This document shows positions 22,201 through 33,040 of a stretch of DNA of 64,000 nt, piece by piece; the stretch's first letter is position 1; each line of letters opens with the position of its first letter. The DNA is taken from positions 195,251,918-195,315,917 of the forward strand of contig NC_134400.1 of NCBI RefSeq assembly GCF_050003625.1. The letters are read 5' to 3'. The stretch comes from Haematobia irritans (lineage: Eukaryota > Arthropoda > Insecta > Diptera > Muscidae). Both the position numbers and the translations under genes were made by a program. A model generated the notes under the pieces. That model made no database searches. It had not been told where the DNA came from and was given only the letters and a program-made list of their open reading frames with translations.

Positions 22201-23815
22201 TTAAAAAAAAATAAAAACTTTTATTTAAATTTAAATTAAAATTGAAATTAAAATAAAATTTAATTAAAATTTTAAATTTAAATTAATATCAAAATTTAAA
22301 ATTAAAAAAACAAACAATTTTTGAGAGATCCAATTTATAATTTTTACTTACAAATAAATATAAGATTCTTTGCACAACATTAACCATATATTTGTTGCGA
22401 TTTATTTATAAATAATTGGCCTAATTCCATACGGTTATTTTATCTAGATCCAACGCCTTCACTCACCACTAATGAAAATATTTACATGCATTTTATGACA
22501 GGCGACAGAGAGCTGTAGTCAACAGCCGCAATTTAACAAGGCGCATTGTAAACTCAACCGCCAAAGACTTTTGAATAAAAACCACTTTGAATAACCTCAA
22601 AGTAACCAACCAACCATCCATCCATATATCCGAAACAGCACTTTGCATATAATCATAAACTCATATGCACAGAGAATGTAGGTAACCTCCACTAGAAGAT
22701 ATTAAGCCACAAATATTATGGGGTTTGGTGATATTTTACCCCCTCTGTTCTATGATTGGTTACTAGCAATTACTAAGTAGTAGCATACAAATAAGATAGC
22801 CCTACTATTAAATCCCTGTGGGTTGTCTAGGTATTTGATCTAATCATTTAAACAATTTTCTAAAAATATAAAGCTAAAATAGAAAAAGAAATCACCATCA
22901 CCCCCCAACTAAAGATAAATATCTCAATCTTAAAAAAAAGACAGCAAAGCAGACGGACTAAATTAACCAAATATTCAGGTCATTCCTCCCGTCAATACTT
23001 GGCCATACCGGTTCATAAAAGCCCCCATAGATAATGAACGAGCAACCAGCCCACCATCAACCATCATTCAAAGACAAAAACTGACATACTCTAAATGTCG
23101 AAATGAATGACTAAGTGACGGATACTTAATAATATTTGCTGCAGCAGCTAAACCCATGGCTGATGTCGTAGTTATTGCCATATTAATATTGTTGTTTGTT
23201 GCTGTCACAGAAACTATTGCAGTAGCACCAGCAACTGCTGTTGCTCTTACGATGTTGGTTCCATATGAATGCTTTAATGGTTGCCATTTTTTTTACAGTC
23301 AATGATGTTTGAACTACATATGCCTAAGCTTTAGTTATGAACCCATTGCATAAATAAACACACCAGAAAAAAAAAACGAAATAAACAAAAAAAAAAAAAC
23401 AAAAACTGAGAATACTGAATAATCTATGAGAAAACACAAAAATACACAGAGCAACACGAAACGATATGAAAGGAAACTAAAATCCATTTTGAAAGTAGGT
23501 CATTGATGAGAATTCCAGGAAATGAGACTTAATGGAATTTTCGAAGCGTAGGATATACTCAAATAATCTCCCTCAAAGGATAGGGGGCTGGCATATGGTT
23601 CGTTTTCAGTTTGCGACATCAAATCCATGCACACCGATTAAAAGCTTTGCTATTTCAGTAGCCGATATTTTGAAATTCTTTTACTATACAAAGGAATAAA
23701 TTTTCCAAATCAATTTTTTATATTTTATTTCGATAATTTTATTATTTTGCCTTGCTGGATGAACTAAGAAGAAATAGCCTTCATCGATTTCTATATGAGA
23801 AAAACTACCAAACAA
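22201..23815. other. Low-repeat stretch, no gene recognised
   Basis: This is mostly non-repetitive sequence with small poly-A runs (23360-23400). GCAGCAGC/TTGTTGTTT-type simple sequence occurs at 23140-23260. No open frame above 60 codons and no splice pattern that I would defend were seen. Confidence 0.4.
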
Positions 23816-26625
23816 TAAAATCTTATTTTGTCAACATTTTATTTCGATAGAAAATTTTGTCACAATTTTATTTCTATAGACAATTTTGTCTAAATTTTAT
23901 TTCTATAGAAAATATTGTCAAAATTTTATTTCTATAGAAAATTTTATTCCGATTTTGTCAAAATTTTTCATATTCAGAAAATTTTGCCAAATTTTATTTC
24001 GATAGAAAATTTTGTCAAAATTTTATTTCTATAGAAAATTTTGTCAAAATCTTATTTCTATAGAAAATTGTGTCAAAATTTTATTTCTATAGAAAATTTT
24101 GTAAAAAAATTTATTCCGATTTTGTCAAAATCGTATATCTATAGAAAATTTTTTCAAAAATGTATATCTATAGAATTTTTTCCAAATTTTATTTCTATTG
24201 TCTATAGACAATATTTTTTACGATATAGAATATTTTGTCAAAATTTTATTTCTATAGACAATTTTATCAACGTTTTTCATATATAGAAAATTTTGTCAAA
24301 ATTTTATTTCTATAGAAAATTTTGTCAAAATTTTATTTCTATAAATAATTTTGTCAACATATTATCAAAATTTTATTTCTATAGAAAATTTTGTCAAAAT
24401 TTTATTTCTATAGAAAATTTTGTCAAAACTTTATCTCATTTCATATATAGAAAATTTTGTCAAAATTTTATTTCTATAGGAAAATTTTGTCAACATTTTA
24501 TTTCTATAGAAAATTTTGTCAAAATTTTATTTCTATAGAAAATTTTGTCAAAATTTTATTTCTATAGAAAATTTTGTCAAAACTTTATCTCATTTCATAT
24601 ATAGAAAATTTTGTAAAAATATATATCTATAGATTTTTTTTTTCAAAATTTTATTTCTATAGGAAATTTTGTCAAAATTGTATTTCTATAGGAAATGTTG
24701 TCAAAATTTTATTTCTATAGGAAATTTTATCAAAATGTTATTTCTATAGAAAATTTTGTCAAAATTTTATTTCTATAGAAAATTTTGTCAAAATTTTATT
24801 TCTATAGAAAATTTTTTTAAAATTTTATCTCTATAGAACATTTTGTCAAAATTTTATTTCTATAGAAAATTTTGTCAAAATTTTATTTCTATAGAAAGTT
24901 TTGTAAAAAATTTTATTCAGATTTTGTAAAAATTGTATATCTATAGATTTTTTTTTCAAAATTTTATTTCTATACGAAATTTTGTCAAAATTTTATTTCT
25001 ATAGGAATTTTTGTCAAAATTTTATTTCTATAGGAAATTTTATCAAAATTTTATTTCTATACGAAATTTTGTCAAAATGTTATTTCTATAGACAATTTTA
25101 TCAAAATTTTTCATATATAGAAAATTTTATCAAAATTTTATTTCTATAGACAATATTATCAAAATTTTTCATATATAGAAAATTTTATCAAAATTTTATT
25201 TCTATAGACAATTTTATCAAAATTTAATTCCTATAGACAATTTTATCAAAATTTTTCATATATAGAAAATTTTATCAAAATTTTATTTCTATAGAAAATT
25301 TTGTCAAAATTTTATTTCTATAGAAAATTTTGTAAATATTTTATTCCGATTTTGTAAAAATTGTATATCTATAGATTTTTTTCAAAATTTTATTTCTATA
25401 CGAAATTTTTTCAAAATGTTATTTCTATAGACAATTTTATCAAAATTTTTCATATATAGACAATTTTGTCAAAATTTTATTTCTATAGAAAATTTTATCA
25501 AATTTTTTCATATATAGAAAATTTTGTCAAAGTCTTATTTCTATAGAAAATTTTGTCAAAATTTTATTTCTATAGAACATTTTGTCAAAGTTTTATTTCT
25601 ATAGAAAATTTTGTCAAAATTGTATTTCTATAGAAAATTTTGTAAAAAATTTTATTCCGATTTTGTAAAAATTGTATATCTATATATTTTTTTTCAAAAT
25701 TTTATTTCTATACGAAATTTTGTCAAAATTTTATTTCTATAGGAATTTTTGTCAAAATTTTATTTCTATAGGAAATTTTATCAAAATTTTATTTCTATAC
25801 GAAATTTTGTCAAAATGTCATTTCTATAGACAATTTTATCAAAATTTTTCATATATAGAAAATTTTGTCAAAATTTTATTTCTATAGAAAGTTTTATCAA
25901 ATTTTTTCATATATAGAAAAGTTTGTCAAAATTTTATTTCTATACGAAATTTTGTCAAAATTTTATTTCTATACGAAATTTTGTCAAAATTTTATTTCTA
26001 TAGACAATTTTATCAAAATTTTTCTATATAGACAATTTTATCAAAATTTTATTTCTATAGAAAATTTTGTCAAAATTTAATTCTATAGACAATTTTATCA
26101 AAATATTTCATATATAGAAAATTTTATCAAAATTTTATTTCTATAGAAAATTTTGTCAAAATTTTATTCCTATAGAACATTTTGTCAAAATTTTATTTCT
26201 GTAGAAATTTTTGTCAAAATTTTATTTCTAAAGAAAATTTTGTAAAAAATTTTATTCTGATTTTGTAAATATTGTATATCTATAGAATTTTTTTTTCAAA
26301 ATTTTATTTCTGTACGAAATTTTGTCACAATTTCATTTCTATAGAAAATTTTGTCAAAATTTTATTTCTATAGGAAATTTTATCAAAATTATATTTCTAA
26401 AGAAAATTTTGTCAAAATTTTATTTCTATAGAACACTTTGTTAAAATTTTATTTCTATAGAAAATTTTGTCAAAATTTTATTTCTATACGAAATTTTGTC
26501 AAAATTTTATTTCTATAGAAAATTTTGTCAAAATTTTATTTCTATAGAAAATTTTGTTAAAATTGTATTTCTATAGAAAATTTTGTCAAAATTTTATTTC
26601 TATAGACAAATTTAGAAAATTTATT
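23816..26625 (-). repeat. 29-bp repeat array, reversed, ~2.8 kb
   Basis: Monomers read TTTTATTTCTATAGAAAATT/TTGTCAAAA on +. A local variant TTTTTCATATATAGAAAATT is interspersed about every 3-5 units (for example 25105, 25250, 25450, 25845, 26105). TTATTCCGATTTTGT also recurs, which gives a higher-order pattern. Plus-strand frames are array translations. Confidence 0.92.
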
Positions 26626-27085
26626 GTATTATCACAGACGTAGTGATTCTCTCGATCTCACTAACTCAGTCTACATCACTGAGCAATGATATCTGTATAT
26701 ATGTAAATAGACTAACTAGCATGTAAATTGTAAATATTATTATTACTATTAGTTATTAAGTTGTAAATATATAATAATAAGTAGATCTAAGTACTTGAAT
26801 TAATTTTGATTTGTTTTTATTTTTTGTTTTGTTCTTTTACCTTCACTATAAATTTGCTGTTTTTTAATGTCCTAAATTGTTGCGGCGACAACCTTAATGT
26901 TAACATACCCGTATGTAAATTAATCAAGTAAATATTGTTAACCACAAATTTAATATATTTTGGAAGACCCTGAAATCTGTATGGCTGGATAACAAACCAA
27001 ACATTTTATTACTTATAGGTTATTTGTAAAGTATATAAGAAAGAAATGGAAATAAAAATAGCCTTTGTGCAAAAATCAAAATCAA
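26626..27085. other. Non-array island inside the array
   Basis: About 460 bp of unrelated AT-rich sequence (from CACAGACGTAGTGATTCTC to GCAAAAATCAAAATC) splits two arrays of the same orientation. It has stop-rich, 3'-UTR-like composition and no frame. It could be a retroelement tail inserted into the array, but I did not recognise it. Confidence 0.4.
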
Positions 27086-27770
27086 AAATTTTCATATATA
27101 GGAAATTTTGTCAAAATTTTATTTCTATAGAAAATTGTGTCAAAATTTTATTTCTATAGAAAATTTTGTCAAAATTTTATTTCTATAGAAAACTTTGTCA
27201 AATTTTATTTCTACAGAAAATTTTGTAAAAAATTGTATTCCGATGTTCTAAAATTTGTATATCTATAGAAAATTTTGTTAAAATTGTATATCTATAAAAT
27301 TTTTTTTCCAAAATTTTATTTCTATACAAAATTTTGTCAAAATTTTATTTCTATACGAAATTTTTTCAAAATTATATTTCTATACGAAATTTTATCAAAA
27401 TTTTTCATATATAGAATATTTTATCAAAATTTTTCATATATAGAATATTTTATCAAAATTTTATTTCTATAGACAATTTTATCAAAATTTTTCATATATA
27501 GAAAATTTTGACAAAATTTTTCATATATAGAAAATTTTGTCAAAATTGTATTTCTATAGAAAATTTTGTCAAAATTTTATTCCGATTTTGTAAAATTTGT
27601 ATATCTATAGAAAATGTTGTCAAAATTGTATATCTATAGAATTTTTTTTCAAAATTTTATTTCTATACGAAATTTTGTCAAAATTGTATTTCTATAGAAA
27701 ATTTTGTCAAAATTTTATTTCTATAGAAAATTTTGTCAAAATTTTATTTCTATACGAAATTTTATTATTT
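27086..27770 (-). repeat. 29-bp repeat array, reversed
   Basis: This has the same orientation and the same CATATATAG variant as 23816-26625. It was presumably contiguous with that array before the island at 26626-27085. Confidence 0.9.
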
Positions 27771-27777
27771 ATAGAGT

Positions 27778-28027
27778 TTGTAAGGCTTGAGGTCATTGAG
27801 CTTAACATGGAATCGGGCAGCACTCAGTGATAAGAGAGAAGTTCACCACTGTGGTATCACAATGGACTGAATAGTCTAAGTGAGCCTGATACATCGAGCT
27901 GCCACATAACCTAACCTAACCTAAGGCTTGAGGTCATGTTGTAATAAAACAAAATAAAATCTTATATCATAGTGTCTTATTTTTATTTTCTATCCAATAT
28001 TTCGAACAACGATGGTGTTCGAAATAT
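27778..28027 (-). mobile_element. Penelope-like 3' end fragment, minus orientation
   Basis: The order AAGGCTTGAGGTCA .. CCAATATTTCGAAC matches the 3' ends at 32686-32736 (AAGCTCGAGGTC .. CCAATATTTCGCG) and 47459-47510. An 11-bp perfect hairpin, ATATTTCGAAC / GTTCGAAATAT (27997-28007 and 28017-28027), marks its inner boundary. There the sequence switches to a plus-strand PLE 5' region containing a hammerhead ribozyme. It is interrupted by a truncated SINE. Confidence 0.6.
27796..27921 (+). mobile_element. 5'-truncated tRNA-SINE (126 bp)
   Basis: This is the 3' third of the SINE family only, from TTGAGCTTAACATGGAATCG to the CCTAACCTAACC tail. It is flanked by a 15-bp target duplication TAAGGCTTGAGGTCA (27781-27795 and 27922-27936). 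Truncation with a long duplication is the expected product of target-primed reverse transcription. It lacks the A and B boxes. Confidence 0.92.
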
Positions 28028-28200
28028 GCAAGTAGAGGATGCTGATGAGGAATGTGGTAATTCCGAAACAGCTGTACATCCAACCATCTTGCAGTCTATA
28101 GGGCTTTTCCCAAATAAATTTGACACGCATACTTTTCCTCTGTTGGTTAAGCTACACTTGTAGTTTAGTCAATGCATGGCTTTAAGCTGAGATCAAAAAC
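28028..28200 (+). mobile_element. Penelope-like 5' (pLTR) fragment
   Basis: The block from GCAAGTAGAGGATG through CATCTTGCAGTCTATAGGGC and GGTTAAGCTACACTTG to CTGAGATCAA is about 95% the same as the minus strand of 35893-36065. It begins with the hammerhead ribozyme. A 63-codon frame here is not a gene. Confidence 0.7.
28037..28081 (+). ncRNA. Type I hammerhead ribozyme, complete core
   Basis: All parts of a hammerhead are present in order. Helix I 5' strand is GGATG (28037-28041), then the core CTGATGA (28042-28048). Helix II is GGAAT/ATTCC (28049-28053 and 28060-28064, 5 bp, loop GTGGTA). The core GAAA follows (28065-28068). Helix III is CA/TG with loop GC (28069-28074), then TA completing the GUA cleavage triplet. 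Helix I 3' strand is CATCC (28077-28081). Predicted self-cleavage falls between 28076 and 28077. Hammerheads with such a tiny, self-complementary helix III (CAGCTG) are known from Penelope-like elements, where a dimeric form is thought to be more active. Activity is not demonstrated here. Confidence 0.9.
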
Positions 28201-28254
28201 AACAATAACGATTGAAGAGAAGCCAACAATAACAAACAAAAAAAAATTATTTCT

Positions 28255-30370
28255 TTAAAAAATTTTATTCCGATAGAAAATTTTGTCAAAATTCCGATAG
28301 AAAAATTTGTCAAAATTCCGCTAGAAAAATTTGTCAAAATGATATTTCTTAGAAAATTTTGTCAAAATTTTATTTCTTTAGAAAATTTTGTCAAAAATTT
28401 ATTTCTATAGAAAATGTTGTCAACATTTTATTTCTATAGAAAATTTTGTCAAAATTTTATTGCGATAGAAAATTTTGTCAAAATTTTATTTCTATAGAAC
28501 ATTTTGTCAAAATTTTATTTCTATAGAAAATTTTGTCAAAATTTTATTTCTATAGAAAATTTTGTCAAAATTTTATTTCGTTAGAAAATTTTTCCAAAAT
28601 TTTATTTCTATAGAAAATTTTGTCAAAATTTTATTTCTATAGAAAATTTTGTTAAAATTGTATTCGTATAGAAAATTTTGTAAAAATTTTATTCGTATAG
28701 AAAATTTTGTCAAAATTTTACTTCCATAGAAAATGTTGTCAAAATTTTATTTCTATAGAAAATGTTGTCAAAATTTTATTTCTATAGAAAATTTTGTCAA
28801 AATTTTATATCTATAGAAAATGTTGTCAAAATTTTATTTCTATAGAAAATTTTGTCAAAATTTTATTTCTATAGAAAATTTTGTCAAAATTGCATTTCTA
28901 TAGAAAATTTTGTCAAAATTTTATTTCTATAGAAAATTTTGTCACAATTTTATTTCTATAGAAAATTTTGTCAAAATTTTATTTCTATAGAAAATTTTTT
29001 CAAAATTTTATTTCTATAGAAAATTTTGTCAAAATTTTATTTCTATAGAAAATTTTGTCATAATTTTATTTCTATAGAAAATTTTGTCAAAATTGTATTC
29101 GTATAGAAAATTTTGTAAAAATTTTATTCGTATAGAAAATTTTGTCAAAATTTTACTTCTATAGAAAATGTCAAAATTTTATTTCTATACCAAATTTTGT
29201 CAAAATTTAATTTTTATAGAAAATTTTGTCAAAATTTTATTTCCATAGAAAATTTTGTCAAAATTTTATTTCTATAGAAAATTTTGTCAAAATTTTATTT
29301 CAATAGAAAATTTTTGTCCAAATTTTATTCCGATAAAAAAATTTGTCAAAATTTTGTTTCTTAGAAAATTTTGTCAAAATTTTATTTCTATAGAAATTTT
29401 TTTTAAAAATTTTATTTCTATAGAATTTTTTTTTAAAAATTTTATTTCTATAGAAAATTTTGCCAAAATTTTATTTCTATAGAAAATTTTACCAAAATTT
29501 TACTTCTATAGAAAATTTTGCCAAAATTTTATTTCTTTAGAAAATTTTATTCCGATCGAAAATTTTGTCTAAATTCCGATAAAAAAATTTGTCAAAATTT
29601 TGTTTCTTAGAAAATTTTGTCAAAACTTTATTTCTGTAGAAAATTTTGTCAAAATTTTATTCGTACAGAAAATTTTGTCAAAATTTTGTTTCTTAGACAA
29701 TTTTGTCAAAATTTTATTCGTACAGAAAATTTTGTCAAAATTTTATTTCTATAGAAAATTATGTCAAAATTTTATTTCTATAGAAAATTTTGTCAAAATT
29801 TTATTTCTATAGAAAATTTTGTCAAAATTTTATTTCTATAGAAAATTTTGCCAAAATTTTATTTCTATAGAAAATTTTATCAAAATTTTATTTCTATAGA
29901 AAATTTTGCCAAAATTTTATTTCTTTAGAAAATTTTATTCCGATCGAAAATTTTGTCAAAATTCCGATAAAAAAATTTGTCAAAATTTTGTTTCTTAGAA
30001 AATTTTGTCAAAATTTTATTCCTATAGAAAATGTTGTCAAAATTTTATTTCTATAGAAAATTTTGTCAAAATTTTATTTCTATAGAAAATGTTGTCAAAA
30101 TTTTATTTCTATAGAAAATTTTGTTAAAATTGTATTCGTATAGAAAATTTTGTAAAAATTTTATTCGTATAGAAAATTTTGTCAAAATTTTACTTCCATA
30201 GAAAATGTTGTGAAAATTTTATTTCTATAGAAAATGTTGTCAAAATTTTATTTCTATAGAAAATTTTGTCAAAATTTTATTTCTATACAAAATGTTGTCA
30301 AAATTTTATTTCTATAGAAAATTTTGTAAAAATTTTATTTCTATAGAAAATTTTGTCAAAATTTTATTAA
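28255..30370 (-). repeat. 29-bp repeat array, reversed, ~2.1 kb
   Basis: Monomers are in the same orientation as 23.8-27.8 kb. Local variants ATTCCGATAGAAAA and TATTCGTATAGAAAATT recur. A block with the order CGTATAG, CGTATAG, ACTTCCATAG is repeated at about 28660-28800, 29095-29170 (partly) and 30125-30240. Frames at 29255-29812 are array translations. Confidence 0.92.
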
Positions 30371-31250
30371 TATTAATACGGTTTGAAATTTAATATTTTT
30401 ACTTAGTTATTCTTGATAAATTTATTTTCCACTCTGAAAATTTTTGTGATAAAGCAAAATTGATGAATTGCATCGCAATGCATTGCTTACTTTGGTGCGG
30501 GAACATAGGATTTTGGCTTTCAATAAATTTTCCCATTTAGTCGGCCAATCGACCAGTGGGGAAATGCAAATTGCTTACTTCGCAAAACAACACAGTTGGC
30601 CCGATTAAATTAGAACAGTCTCCCGACACACATTTGAACCCCTAGGACAAAATCCTAGGGTTACGGAGTTGTGTTTTAGTTCAGATTTGTTTTTATTCCA
30701 TTGCTGTAATTTAATGGAATTGCTTTTATGCTAAATCTCTGAAGTGCTGTTAGTTTTGTTGGTTTTTCGTTTTTGCAGTTGTTGGAAATTGGAGCATAGT
30801 GATTTGTGTTCGGAAATTGGGGTTGATGTTTATTATGATGATAATCAGTAGAATGCTGTTGGTAGTGTTTGCAAATTGCCACTATGGGATCTTAGATAAA
30901 ATAAAAACAAATGTTGTAACATTTATTTGTTTTGTGTGAAAAAAATGGATGGGGATTCTTGTTGTGCAAATAGGAACAAAACTTGGGGCCTGTTCGAATT
31001 TAAGTTTGGTTTTTTTTTTCAATTGTCATATTCTAATTGGAGAATGATTTTATAGCACAATACCCTATAGAAAATCATTGCAAATGGATAATTATTGCAA
31101 GAAAGCAAATTAACTCCATAATAATTGTATCTCTATTTTCATTTATAATTTGTACAAAGTGGCATTCCTAATAATTAAAAAAAAATTGGCACCTATAAGG
31201 AAAAAATACGAATTAAATTGGTTTTATTTTTAAATTAACCGCATCAAGCA
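30371..31250. other. Low-repeat AT-rich stretch
   Basis: No gene was recognised. A 68-codon minus-strand frame (30676-30882) is Q/H/N-rich and has no domain. An almost self-complementary CCTAGGACAAAATCCTAGG occurs at about 30641-30659. Confidence 0.4.
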
Positions 31251-31251
31251 A

Positions 31252-31780
31252 AAAAATTTGTAGAAAATTTTCTATAGAAATAAAATTTACAGAAAATGTT
31301 CTATAGAAATAAAATTTAAAAAAAAATAAAATTTTGTCAAAATTTTCTATAGAAATACAATTTTGTCAAAATTTTCTTTAAAAATAAATTTTGTCAAAAT
31401 TTTCTATAGAAATAAAAATTCCAGAAGATTTTCTATAGAAACAAAAACTTTCAACAAATTTTCTATAGAAATAAAATTTTCAGAAAACTGTCTATAGAAA
31501 TAAAATTTTCAAAAAACTGTCTATAGAAATAAGATTTTCAGAAAATTTTCTATAGAAATAAAATTTTCAGAAATTTTTCTATAGAAATAAAATTGTCAGA
31601 AAATTTTCTATAGAAATTAAATTTTCAGAAACTTTGCTATAGAAATAAGATTTTCTGTAGAAATAGTATTTTCTGAAATTTTCTATAGAAATAATATTTT
31701 CTAAAAATTTTCAGAAATTTTCAAATAAAATTTTCAGAAAATTTTCTATTGAAATAGAACTTTCAGAAAATTACAAAATG
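31252..31780 (+). repeat. 29-bp-type array, TTTTCAGAAAA variant
   Basis: Monomers read CTATAGAAATAAAATTTTCAG followed by AAAATTTT, with CAG replacing GAC, about 18 units. The same CAG/CTG replacement dominates, reversed, at 39.4-43.3 kb, which suggests a subfamily. Confidence 0.88.
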
Positions 31781-32480
31781 CACTAATGCATACTGAGTCC
31801 TGCTTGAAGATGCTAAACAATAATCTCATCATTTTCTTTTATCTTTCCACCGCCTATCTTAGAGCAAACTATTCCGACATAAGTTTGTACGGGTACCACA
31901 AGCTTTGTCGCTCTATTTCAATACGACGACTTTCTCAGAAGCTGTTCCAATTTTCATTTCACCATTTTGACAGCTAATTTGATCAAAGACAAAAAAGTGT
32001 GTGGTTCTTCATTCCACTTTTCCTCTAAATTTAATTTCCATTTTCCCATTGCCAGTCTAACAACCCAAATAGATCAACCCATCACAAAAGTTTGCCTTGC
32101 AACATTTGACAGAAGGGGTAAATGCATAGATTAGGTGGGCGTGAATGGTATGTGAGTAACCACTAATTTCCCATATTGACCCATTTTAGACCAATGCAAT
32201 GCATCCATTACATATCCATGGCATGACAAAGCATATGTGGGTCAAAGAATGTGGTTAGTGATTTTGTTGTTATTTTGGAATTTGTGTCATCCATTTTTCA
32301 AGTCTTTATCTTGGCGAATGTAAATAAATGAAATGTTTATAAAAAAATTATTAGAACAGTGGTAATGCTTTGTAATCTGTGTAATATGGACAAAAAAATA
32401 GACTTCTTTCATTTATAATAAGTAACAGTGGTGGAAAAACAAACTACGTTATACTTTTGGACAAATTTCATTGGGTCAAA
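31781..32480. other. Low-repeat stretch, no gene recognised
   Basis: A 63-codon plus frame (31786-31977) has no domain. ATGCATCCATTACATATCC/CATGGCATG-type sequence occurs around 32200. Nothing else is supported. Confidence 0.4.
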
Positions 32481-32483
32481 TTT

Positions 32484-32670
32484 TAATAAAATTTTCTTTG
32501 TGGGAATGAAATAAAAATTTTGACAAATTTTTCTCTAGAAATAAAATTTTGACAAAATTTTCTATAGAAATAAAATTTTGATAAACTTTTTATGGAAACA
32601 AAATGTGGGCAAAATTTTCGATAGAAATAAAATTTTGAAAAAAATTTTTATAGAAATAAAATTTGTAAAT
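32484..32670 (+). repeat. Short 29-bp array next to the PLE 3' end
   Basis: About six monomers abut the PLE 3' terminus that starts near 32684 (GGTTCTTCAAGCTCGAGG). Confidence 0.8.
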
Positions 32671-32683
32671 TAATGGTTCTTCA

Positions 32684-33040
32684 AGCTCGAGGTCTTTTTA
32701 AAATATTTTATTTATTATTCCCAATATTTCGCGATTACGATATTGAATCGCTTCCTCAGGGGTCTACAATAGATTTATAGAAATTACATTTCATAAATAT
32801 CACAGTATTAAACATTTAATAATTTAAGTAAGTGTAAATCTTAATTACTTTTAGTTAATAATCTCAAATGGTATTATAGGATAATATAAATATACAAAAA
32901 TCGGACAGACATAGCTTAATCTCATTTTTCAAGTATCAGGCGAACAGAAAAATTAAAACAGCAACACAACCAATAATGACTTACATGTATAGTATCCACA
33001 ACACAAAATACTTAAAGCTACTGTAGATTCACTACCCTCG
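32684..33040 (-). mobile_element. Penelope-like element 3' untranslated end
   Basis: Downstream of the RT/endonuclease frame on the minus strand, this carries CCTGAGGAAGCGATT..AATCGCGAAATATTGG (32721-32760) and ends ..GACCTCGAGCTTGAAGAACC. A second, 5'-truncated copy with the same order is at 47459-47620. Confidence 0.75.
32727..32759 (-). other. Conserved 3'-end hairpin with hammerhead-like flanks
   Basis: On minus: CTGAGGA (32759-32753), A, GCGATT (32751-32746), loop CAATATCGT, AATCGC (32736-32731), GAAA (32730-32727). The paralogue at 47499-47528 has CTGAAGA, stem GCAATT/AATTGC and GAAA, with one compensated base-pair change. The NUH cleavage triplet and helix I are not evident, so this is a conserved structure and not a called ribozyme. 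Confidence 0.6.

Noticed and set aside
32727..32759. Calling the 3' hairpin a second active hammerhead
   Set aside because: CTGAGGA and GAAA flank a good stem, but an extra A enters helix II and no NUH triplet or matching helix I was found.
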